A stretch of 64,000 nt of DNA, taken from assembly GCF_023701485.1 (NCBI RefSeq), contig NZ_JAMQBK010000036.1, positions 124,001 through 188,000 of the forward strand. The letters are read 5' to 3'. The notes below the pieces were generated by a model that made no database searches, was not told the DNA's origin, and saw nothing but the letters and a program-made list of their open reading frames with translations. This stretch comes from Aporhodopirellula aestuarii (GTDB taxonomy: Bacteria > Planctomycetota > Planctomycetia > Pirellulales > Pirellulaceae). Positions 8,366 through 15,541 of the stretch are shown piece after piece. The position numbers and the translations under genes are program-made. Position 1 is the stretch's first letter. Each line of letters starts with the position of its first letter.

Positions 8366-9361
8366 ATGTTATCGATCCTCCAGCAAATATCCGTCACCTG
8401 CTTCACCGCCAGTTATCTCGTTGTCCTGGCCATCGAACTGCTCCGGCTGTTAGGTCGGCGGTTGCCGGGCCGTGGACTGGCGGGGGTGATCATGATGCTG
8501 GTCGGGATCTTTACCCACGTTGTTTATTTGTCGCTGCGAGCGACGATGGTCGACCCCGAGTCCCCCGCGGGTGCTGAAATCGGTCGATTGGCGACGTGGA
8601 CGGATTGGTCGTTGATGGTCGCTCTCGGATTGGCGATCGCGTATCTGATCCTGTACTTGCGTCGACCTGATACCGTCGTCGGTTATTTCTTTTTGCCGGC
8701 GATACTTGCGATGATCGCATTGGCGATGTCGGTTCGCCACTTACCCGCTTTTGACCGCAGCGAAGCGACCGCGTTTTGGCGAAACGTCCATGCGATCTCG
8801 ATGATGATCGGATCCGCTGCCGTGCTGTTCGGGTTTCTCGCCGGTGCGATGTACATGGTCCAGTCATGGCGGCTGAAACACAAACGGGCCGGATCGGCGC
8901 TTCGTTTGCCAACCCTTGAAACGTTGCAGAATCTAAATCGTCGCTGTCTCGTCGTCAGCACGGTCGCGGTTGGGGGCGGTCTGGTTTCCGGCGTCGTCAT
9001 GAACCTCAACCGTTGGGGCGAGATTCCGTGGACGAACCGTGGCATCCTGCTTTCCGGGCTACTCTTTGTTTGGTTGGCGTCGGCGACCGCGGTCGAATAT
9101 CTGTACGCACCGGCGAGCCGGGGACGCAAAGTCGCTTACTTAACGTTGGCGAGTTTCGGTTTCCTCGTGCTGGCGATGTCGGGCGTGTTAACGACGTCGC
9201 ACGGTGGCGGGGCTACCGAGAGTGAGGTATCACCCGAGCCGAGTGCCTTGCCGCAGGCTTCCGAGATGATGGAAACCCCGGGGGTGAACTCAAAAGGGAC
9301 ACAGACATCTTTTGTGTTCCAGGCTGTGTCGGCGAGCCAGCCGCAGCGGGGTGTCGCATGA
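8366..9361 (+). CDS. CcsA/HemX-like cytochrome c assembly membrane protein
   Basis: A 331-residue polytopic protein with about eight hydrophobic helices, the first at residues 4-25 and the last near 278-298. It has the overall layout of the CcmC/CcsA/HemX family, including conserved-looking His residues in FTHVVYLSLRA and VHAISMMIGSAAVLFGF. It overlaps hemA by four bases (ATGA at 9358-9361), as hemX genes do in many bacteria. In other taxa CcsA carries heme across the membrane for cytochrome c assembly, whereas HemX-type relatives influence glutamyl-tRNA reductase levels. The WWD heme-handling motif is not evident, which favours HemX-like over full CcsA. The C-terminal 40 residues are polar and outside the membrane core. 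Confidence 0.75.
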   Translation: MLSILQQISVTCFTASYLVVLAIELLRLLGRRLPGRGLAGVIMMLVGIFTHVVYLSLRATMVDPESPAGAEIGRLATWTDWSLMVALGLAIAYLILYLRRPDTVVGYFFLPAILAMIALAMSVRHLPAFDRSEATAFWRNVHAISMMIGSAAVLFGFLAGAMYMVQSWRLKHKRAGSALRLPTLETLQNLNRRCLVVSTVAVGGGLVSGVVMNLNRWGEIPWTNRGILLSGLLFVWLASATAVEYLYAPASRGRKVAYLTLASFGFLVLAMSGVLTTSHGGGATESEVSPEPSALPQASEMMETPGVNSKGTQTSFVFQAVSASQPQRGVA

Positions 9362-10683
9362 CCCTGCAAATGATCGGATGTTCGCATCATGACGCCGCGG
9401 TGGAAATTCGCGAGCAATTGTCGTTTTCGGCCGAACAATCCGAGCTGGCGTTGTCGCAGTTCGGTGAACGGTTTGACGGTGCCGAATTGGTCGTCTTGTC
9501 GACTTGCAATCGTGTCGAACTCTACGCCGCGGGTGGACCGTTTGGGTCGGGGTTGGTGCCCAACGCGGGGGCATCGGGATCGCTCTCGATTTCTGAGGTG
9601 CGCAAGTCCCTGATCGATTTCGTAAGCGAATGCTTAGAGAAACCCGCCGATTTCGTCGCCGAGCACATGGCCGTCCGCCAAGGACGCGATGCGGTAGATC
9701 ATCTGTTTCTCGTCGCGGCGAGTTTGGACAGCATGGTGGTGGGCGAAGCCCAGATTTTGTCGCAGGTCAAACAGGCTTACGATTTGTCGAACCTCGCCGG
9801 GGCGACCGGACCGGTCACGCATGCGGCATTCCAAGCCGCTAACCGCGCGGCCAAACGCGTGCAAACCGAAACGACGATTCATCGTCGCCGGCTGAGCGTT
9901 CCGAGCGTTGCCGTCGGTGAAGTCGTCCCGGAAGTGTTCGAGACGCTGCGAGGCAAACGCATTGTCGTGTGCGGCGCCGGTGAGATGGCCGAGGAGACGC
10001 TGCGTTATCTTAAGAACGGCGGCGGCGATAACATCTGCATCGTCAATCGTGGACAGGAGCGTGCTGCCGCTTTGGCGGGCTTGTTTGAGGCTGAAACCAA
10101 ACCGCTCGAAGACTTGCCTCAAGAGGTCATTGCCGCCGACCTGCTCATCGGAACCACGTCCGCCGAAGAACCACTCGTCGACGCGACAACGTTTGCCCAC
10201 CTGAACGCTCAGCGAGCGGGACGCGTCCTGTTGGTCCTCGACCTTGCCGTGCCACGCGATTTCGACCCTGTGATCGGTGACGAACCGGGCGTGTATCTGT
10301 ATCAGATCGACGATCTTCAAGCGGCGTGCAATCGCAACCGCCGCGAGCGTGAAAAACAGTGGCCCAAGGCGAAGAAGATTCTCGATGAAGAAGTCGATCG
10401 CTTCTTTGAATCGTTGCAGCATCGTGCCACCGGTCCCGTCATCCGCCGTCTCCGTGAACGTGCCGATCAAGTCAAAACGGCCGAATTGCAGCGACTGCTC
10501 GACAAACTCAACGGTTCCACCGACGCGGCCATGACCAAAGAAATCGAAAAGTCGTTTGATCGGCTGACCAACAAATTACTCCATCCCCCCATGGCCTCGT
10601 TGCGAGATGACGCCGCCACCGGACACTCCCGTGGTCTGCTCGAAGCCTTGCGTCATTTGTTTAATCTCGGCGATGATCCTTGA
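9358..10683 (+). CDS. hemA: Glutamyl-tRNA reductase (HemA)
   Basis: A 441-residue enzyme performing the first committed step of C5 heme synthesis: reduction of glutamyl-tRNA to glutamate-1-semialdehyde with NADPH. Seen: the catalytic block VVLSTCNRVELYA with nucleophile Cys50, VGEAQILSQVKQAY in the catalytic domain, the Rossmann motif VVCGAGEMAEETL near residue 205, and a C-terminal helical dimerisation region (about 330-425). Its start overlaps the stop of the CcsA/HemX-like gene, implying coupled translation. Together with the multiheme and b-type cytochromes at 12-16 kb it indicates substantial heme demand. No other heme-synthesis gene is in the window. Confidence 0.95.
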   Translation: MTLQMIGCSHHDAAVEIREQLSFSAEQSELALSQFGERFDGAELVVLSTCNRVELYAAGGPFGSGLVPNAGASGSLSISEVRKSLIDFVSECLEKPADFVAEHMAVRQGRDAVDHLFLVAASLDSMVVGEAQILSQVKQAYDLSNLAGATGPVTHAAFQAANRAAKRVQTETTIHRRRLSVPSVAVGEVVPEVFETLRGKRIVVCGAGEMAEETLRYLKNGGGDNICIVNRGQERAAALAGLFEAETKPLEDLPQEVIAADLLIGTTSAEEPLVDATTFAHLNAQRAGRVLLVLDLAVPRDFDPVIGDEPGVYLYQIDDLQAACNRNRREREKQWPKAKKILDEEVDRFFESLQHRATGPVIRRLRERADQVKTAELQRLLDKLNGSTDAAMTKEIEKSFDRLTNKLLHPPMASLRDDAATGHSRGLLEALRHLFNLGDDP

Positions 10684-10800
10684 CGTCGTGACGCGTTTCC
10701 ACTCGTTGATTGGATTCACTCATCGAGGTGCTCTTTCGCGAGCCCGTTTGCCGGTCCTGAATATTCCCACTTTGCCTGTTCCCCTTCCGGAGTCCGTCCC

Positions 10801-11562
10801 GTGTGCTGTATCCCTACCCGATTTCTCGTGATCACTGCTTTTGCATTTGTCTGCATGCTGTCCTGCGGTGTGGACGTTCACGCTCAAGAGTCCGCCGCAC
10901 AGGGTGCGGAAACAACCGAAGCCCCGCGATCACTCCAGGGTGGTGAAGTTCGCACGCTGTTCGACGGAGAGACGCTCGATGGTTGGCGTGGACGTGATGA
11001 TTTGTGGGCGGTGGAAGAGGGGATGATCGTCGGGCGAACGTCCGCAGATGACCCGATCCGCAAGAACACATTCTTGATTCTCAATGATGAGGTTTCAGGT
11101 GATTTCGAGTTGACGTTGCAGTACAAGATCGAGGGCGGTAACTCGGGTATTCAATATCACAGCGTCGTGCTCGACGAAGAGGCGTTTGTCGTCTCGGGGT
11201 ACCAAGCTGATATCGATTTTGCGAATCGCTTTGCGGGAATCCTCTACGAGGAACGAGGACGCGGTATCCTCGCGCTGCGTGGGCAAAGCGTTGTCGTGAC
11301 CGACGAAGGCAAGAAGGAAGTGGAAACGTTTGCTGATGCGGTCGAACTCGGCAACGGCATCCATCCGGGAGAATGGAACGACTACCGCGTCGTCGTCCGT
11401 GGTAACCAACGTGAACACTACATCAATGAAACCCTGACAATGAAGTTGATCGATCGTCAGAGTGAAAAGTCGCGTGACTCGGGCGTCATCGCATTGCAAT
11501 TGCATCAAGGACCCGCGATGACCGTTCGATTCAAAAACATCACAATGCGGCAGTGGAAATAA
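10801..11562 (+). CDS. Secreted DUF1080 (3-keto-disaccharide hydrolase-like) protein
   Basis: A 253-residue protein with a GTG start preceded at 8 bases by GGAG. It has a signal peptide (hydrophobic core FLVITAFAFVCMLSCG, cleavage likely after VHA) and one DUF1080 domain: LFDGETLDGWRG at the start, the central block NSGIQYHS, GEWNDYRVVVRG, and the final GVIALQLHQG with FKNITMR. This concanavalin-like fold is greatly expanded in planctomycetes and some members hydrolyse 3-keto-glycosides. The substrate cannot be read from the sequence. It ends one base from the convergent ATPase gene. Confidence 0.85.
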   Translation: MCCIPTRFLVITAFAFVCMLSCGVDVHAQESAAQGAETTEAPRSLQGGEVRTLFDGETLDGWRGRDDLWAVEEGMIVGRTSADDPIRKNTFLILNDEVSGDFELTLQYKIEGGNSGIQYHSVVLDEEAFVVSGYQADIDFANRFAGILYEERGRGILALRGQSVVVTDEGKKEVETFADAVELGNGIHPGEWNDYRVVVRGNQREHYINETLTMKLIDRQSEKSRDSGVIALQLHQGPAMTVRFKNITMRQWK

Positions 11563-11563
11563 C

Positions 11564-12238
11564 TTAAGTTTGTGCAATCTCGTAGAGTTCGTCCCACAAC
11601 TCACGTAGGTTGCTGACCTTCGCTAATTCAATCGAATCGAGATGCCGTTGTAGTTTCAATCGGGTTTCCGTTCCCGATGGAACTTTGTCGTCGCTCAATA
11701 GCTCTTCCACAAGGTCCTTGATGAGATCGGGAGACAAACCGGTTCGGTAGAGTGTGGTGAAACCGGCGACGTCGGCGTGGCTGGTTATCAGACAGAAATG
11801 GCCGTTTCGTCTTGCTCGCCACGCGAGCCACCATCGTGCGAAGGCGGGGATCTGCTCGCCACCGTCGATCACCAGCACGCCGCCCGGCGAGACGGATCGC
11901 TGTAGTTGCCGCACGCTACGCACGTTGGCGATCGTATCGCGAAACGGCATCTTCGATGTCGGTTCGGGGCCGGTGAGTTGTATCCATTGCCCGCCAGGCA
12001 TCTCCTGTTCGAGCGTCGCGGCGAGTTCCCTCAGTAGCGTCGATTTGCCCGTGCCATGATCACCCACGATCGTGCCGCATCGGACTTCGCGAAGTCGATC
12101 GACTAGGTTTTTGATGGCGACTTCGGGCGGCTCGTTTTCACCCGAATTGTGGAATCGAAACGCGAGTGAACCCGGTCGCACGTAACGACTAGCGAACGGG
12201 TTGGATTGGGGCGACGGTGGTTGGATGGGAAGAGACAT
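11564..12238 (-). CDS. P-loop ATPase, last gene of the redox operon
   Basis: A 224-residue protein from the ATG at 12238. The frame is open upstream to 12307, but that part lies inside the decaheme gene. Walker A GDHGTGKST at residues 59-67 (Lys65) and Walker B VLVIDGG at 121-127 are clear; IQLTGPEPTSKMPF and ITSHADVAGF sit where sensor motifs are expected. It resembles ExeA/AAA-type NTPases, but I cannot assign a family. The C-terminal 50 residues are helical. The start overlaps the 3' end of the decaheme cytochrome gene by about 50 bases on the same strand, which places it in that operon. The role could be maturation, assembly or signalling for the redox proteins upstream; none is shown by the sequence. 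Confidence 0.65.
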   Translation of the reverse strand: MSLPIQPPSPQSNPFASRYVRPGSLAFRFHNSGENEPPEVAIKNLVDRLREVRCGTIVGDHGTGKSTLLRELAATLEQEMPGGQWIQLTGPEPTSKMPFRDTIANVRSVRQLQRSVSPGGVLVIDGGEQIPAFARWWLAWRARRNGHFCLITSHADVAGFTTLYRTGLSPDLIKDLVEELLSDDKVPSGTETRLKLQRHLDSIELAKVSNLRELWDELYEIAQT

Positions 12239-14609
12239 CACCCACATGATAGCGATGACAGGTCGTGCAGTGATCCCCGGCCGCGTTCGCGGTATGGCAG
12301 TGTGCACAGGCCGCTTTCTTGAGTGGTAGAAAGTCGGAATGTCCGTGCGGCGTTGAATCGCCTTGGGTTACCGAGTGATCGGCGGGGCTGGTGTCCGTCT
12401 CCGGTTTCGCCGAGACGTTGCTCACAACACCCATGGCGTGTTGTAGCGAGGTGACGTGGGAGTGCGAATTTGGACGCAGTAATGCGATCGAGGATTCGAC
12501 CTCGGAGGGTGAATCTGCGGCGGGCATCGCGTGACAATGTTCGCAGTTTTGCAGTGCGACAATGTCGAGGTGAGGACGGTGTGAGAAACGCGTCAAACGA
12601 TCGCGTAGCGTGTTCGAGGGTGCTGCCCGCCATGGCAACTGCGAGTGGCAGGAAACGCACGCGGCCACTGCGGGTTGGGCGCCGACCATCGATCGCAACT
12701 CACCATGAGATGTTGCCGCCATCTCGATCAGACTTCTCAGAACCGCGTCGGAGTGTCCCGACCCATGGTACCGGATCGATAAAGTCAGGTCATCGCGGTA
12801 CCAACCACCGAGTGATTGCGAGCGGGCGGCATCGAACCGTTTGCTCAATTCGTTTTCCCAATTCACGGGCGGTTGCGTGATCGCATTGTCGCCCGGGTGA
12901 CCACCTCGGTTTGGAGGTCCGATGTTGGATGGGGTGAAAGCGTCGGGTAACGCGGAATCGGAAAGCAACAGGTCCTCGTCTTGCGAAGCCGACCAATCGA
13001 CGAGCACGTCTTCGTCTCTCGAACGCAGTACGCCGTCGATGGAAGCGGGCTCGTCAGCGGTGTTCCTCGCTGAGAACCGATCGTTAGATTTTGCGATAGG
13101 TTTTCCGAACCAGTCGGAGGCGGCGTCCCGCATGACTTGTGTTGGAAATGAAGCCGCGAACGCTTTGGCGACTGGCGTGTCGGCGCCCGCGCGTTCTGCG
13201 GCAGACAACAAAAACGATTGTCCATCGAGCGACAAGGCGATTGCGAACTGGCGGACCGCTCGACCCAAACGCACAGCGAGTTCGCGATTTTGAGGCGACT
13301 GCCAATCGACGCGGGACAGGTCGGCCAGCGGCGAGAAGTCCACGTTCGGATCTTGATCACGAAGCAGCAACAGCATCCACGCCGACAATTTGCCATCGGG
13401 TGAACCCGTCGCGTCGGCGGGCCATGACTCGATTTGCTGTGCGATTTCAGGCGGCAGGATCGGCAATTCGATCAATGCCGGCCCGTTTGCGATTTGCACG
13501 CCGAGCGTTTCGTCGTGGCATGACGCACAGGCGACTTCGAAAGGAAGCGTGCTCACGATTGAGTCTGCCAACGCCGTTTTTGAAGCCATGCCGGCACGTG
13601 GCCGGTCAACGATATGACAGGCTCGGCAATCAAATTGCGACGCCGCCGCGGAAGAGTCCGCCGTCGCCGATTCGGCTGTTTTGGGGTAGTGAATGTTGGC
13701 GTGGCGGGAATGGTCGAACGCGATCGCATGTTGCGACGTAGTCGGCCAATTGTTGAATTCGGGATGCGAGGTCGCGAATGAACCGAATCGCTGCGAGTGG
13801 CAGGATTGGCAGCGTGTGTCAGCGATGGCTTTGATATCTGCATCGGCGCCGTGATGTTCTTGGTGGCAGACGCTGCAGGCGACATTGTCTTGAGAGATCG
13901 CCGCGGGCGGTAGCCAGATCGATCCGCCGGAGTTTGAAGCCGGCCGCGACGCACCCACGTTATGAGACGAGGCAAGCAATATGTCTCGCCGCTGTTTGCC
14001 GATCGCAATTCGCGTCTCGCTCGCTAGGTTGTGAGCCGACGTGGCAAGTTCGGTGGGGATGCGATCGTGGTGACACGCGACGCATCGGTCCGACATCGTC
14101 AGCGTGGACTCGGTGCCGACGTGTCCCGATTCTCGCATCGCCATCCAAGCGTCCGCGGAAACGTTTCCATGACAAACGGTACACCCACCGGATGTTAGGT
14201 CGCCCTTAAGGATTTGTGCGTGTGAGGTTGAGAGGTTACCCGGGCGGACGAATTCGGGGGCCAGCGGCGTTCCAAAAATACCGATTAGGGCAAACGCAAA
14301 CACCAGCAACGATCCGACTGTCCATCGTCTTCGACTGCCCGCCCAGGTAGGGATCGGACGGCAAGGCGTCAGGGATTCGGCGGAGCGTTGTCGATTTGGG
14401 GATGCAGAGGCGGAGCCGCTCTTTGCGCACACGCGGGTGAGCGGACACTCGCCAGATGCCGAAGGGCCCTGCTCGCACGGTGATGCCGCCGATGAACCGA
14501 ATGCGGATTCATCGCCGTAACCGCGGCCACATTGGAACGGATGGCCGGGATGTTGCACGCGTGGTGCGGCGGGGAGTTCGACGTGATCACGTTGGGGAGA
14601 TCGTTTCAT
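12189..14609 (-). CDS. Decaheme c-type cytochrome (ten CxxCH motifs), membrane-anchored
   Basis: An 806-residue protein from the ATG at 14609, whose ATGA overlaps the stop of the cytochrome b gene. After about 90 polar residues comes a hydrophobic helix (SLLVFAFALIGIFGTPLA), an uncleaved anchor or late signal. Ten heme motifs follow in order: CTVCH, CVACH, CSVCH, CQSCH, CRACH, CASCH, then after a 250-residue motif-free stretch CVSCH, CEHCH, CAHCH and CTTCH. The first group (with QEHHG after CSVCH) resembles NapC/class III multiheme proteins. Predicted location: outside the cytoplasmic membrane, as an electron conduit from or to the membrane b-type subunit encoded immediately upstream. The motif-free middle contains Ala/Ser-rich helices of unknown fold. 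I do not recognise a named family such as MtrA or OmcB. The cytochrome maturation genes lie elsewhere, apart perhaps from the CcsA-like gene at 8366. Confidence 0.85.
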   Translation of the reverse strand: MKRSPQRDHVELPAAPRVQHPGHPFQCGRGYGDESAFGSSAASPCEQGPSASGECPLTRVCAKSGSASASPNRQRSAESLTPCRPIPTWAGSRRRWTVGSLLVFAFALIGIFGTPLAPEFVRPGNLSTSHAQILKGDLTSGGCTVCHGNVSADAWMAMRESGHVGTESTLTMSDRCVACHHDRIPTELATSAHNLASETRIAIGKQRRDILLASSHNVGASRPASNSGGSIWLPPAAISQDNVACSVCHQEHHGADADIKAIADTRCQSCHSQRFGSFATSHPEFNNWPTTSQHAIAFDHSRHANIHYPKTAESATADSSAAASQFDCRACHIVDRPRAGMASKTALADSIVSTLPFEVACASCHDETLGVQIANGPALIELPILPPEIAQQIESWPADATGSPDGKLSAWMLLLLRDQDPNVDFSPLADLSRVDWQSPQNRELAVRLGRAVRQFAIALSLDGQSFLLSAAERAGADTPVAKAFAASFPTQVMRDAASDWFGKPIAKSNDRFSARNTADEPASIDGVLRSRDEDVLVDWSASQDEDLLLSDSALPDAFTPSNIGPPNRGGHPGDNAITQPPVNWENELSKRFDAARSQSLGGWYRDDLTLSIRYHGSGHSDAVLRSLIEMAATSHGELRSMVGAQPAVAACVSCHSQLPWRAAPSNTLRDRLTRFSHRPHLDIVALQNCEHCHAMPAADSPSEVESSIALLRPNSHSHVTSLQHAMGVVSNVSAKPETDTSPADHSVTQGDSTPHGHSDFLPLKKAACAHCHTANAAGDHCTTCHRYHVGDVSSHPTTVAPIQPVR

Positions 14610-15541
14610 GACTCGACAAACCGCATGGCGAGGACGCCGTGAATGATTGCCATGACGAGCAACACGATCGATGTGGTGCTGTGGAACATCACCCACACCC
14701 GCAGTCGTAATTGCAATGCGTATTGATAATCCAAGTCGTCACGTTTGCGCACGAGGGCGGCGAGGCGACCACACACGCGACAGCCTTCTTCTTCGAGATA
14801 ACGATTCAATTCGACCAGACCGGCGAGGACGCGGCGGCGGCGAACCGAGGACGGCATGAGCAAATAGAACAGCGACGGTTTGCCGGTGATGTATTGGCTG
14901 AGATAGCGTCGATGAAATTCGCCGATAACCGCGATCGCGGCAGGGTTTTGAAGGTTGTGGATTTCTTCTGCGACGGCGTGGGCGATCTGTTGACGATACC
15001 AGGGAATTTGATCCATGCGGACTTGTTCGCCGACGTTGGTCAATCGCCACGGCAATCTGCGACTGGCGATCAAACCGTACACACCCGATCCGCTGACCAG
15101 CCAAAACAACGCACTCAAGCTGCCTTCGAGATAACCATTCGCGATCATACGTCCGTGAAGGATCGCAGGGACGTGCATGATGAAGACGCCAATCGCGAAC
15201 ACACCCGTGTAGATGTGGACTTGTGTCCAACTGCTCATCGTCCCGAGTGGCAGTACCGGGATGCGGCGACGGATGCCGATCATGATCAACATCACGAGAC
15301 AGCTCATCAGCATCCAACCGGTCATGACGCCGGTGTGCAGCAGTGCCGAGTGCATGATCGACACGAGTCCCGCAACCGCGGCGAGCGCGACGGCGACAAC
15401 GAGTGAGGCGACCACGCGGCGACGACGGAACGAGTAAGCTCGTCCGGCACCACTCAAACGATGGATGCTGGTTGCGACGAGTGCTTTGAGTTTCTGCGAG
15501 GTGGAAAGAACGCCAGTCTGCCTTCGTTCAACAAGACTCAT
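14606..15541 (-). CDS. Diheme b-type cytochrome membrane subunit
   Basis: A 311-residue protein from the ATG at 15541 (ATGA overlap with the upstream iron-sulfur gene; the frame is open farther but lies in that gene). Five hydrophobic segments are visible, at about 43-63, 71-90, 106-128, 141-160 and 283-306. Two helices each carry a His pair spaced by exactly thirteen residues: His109/His123 and His287/His301. This H-x13-H pairing is the ligand pattern of the two b hemes in cytochrome b and ferric-reductase-like proteins. A CRVC pair at 254-257 lies in the cytoplasmic loop (about 165-280), which is long and charged and could dock the iron-sulfur protein. Predicted job: transfer electrons through the membrane between the cytoplasmic ferredoxin and the decaheme cytochrome. 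I infer this from the motifs and operon position, not from a recognised family name. Confidence 0.72.
   Translation of the reverse strand: MSLVERRQTGVLSTSQKLKALVATSIHRLSGAGRAYSFRRRRVVASLVVAVALAAVAGLVSIMHSALLHTGVMTGWMLMSCLVMLIMIGIRRRIPVLPLGTMSSWTQVHIYTGVFAIGVFIMHVPAILHGRMIANGYLEGSLSALFWLVSGSGVYGLIASRRLPWRLTNVGEQVRMDQIPWYRQQIAHAVAEEIHNLQNPAAIAVIGEFHRRYLSQYITGKPSLFYLLMPSSVRRRRVLAGLVELNRYLEEEGCRVCGRLAALVRKRDDLDYQYALQLRLRVWVMFHSTTSIVLLVMAIIHGVLAMRFVES

Noticed and set aside
9634-10470. 278-codon minus-strand frame inside hemA
   Set aside because: Lies wholly within the well-supported hemA gene on the opposite strand; no recognised motif.
14609-14696. Longer N-terminus for the decaheme cytochrome
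   Set aside because: Would lie inside the preceding cytochrome b gene; the ATGA overlap start at 14609 is the normal arrangement in this operon.
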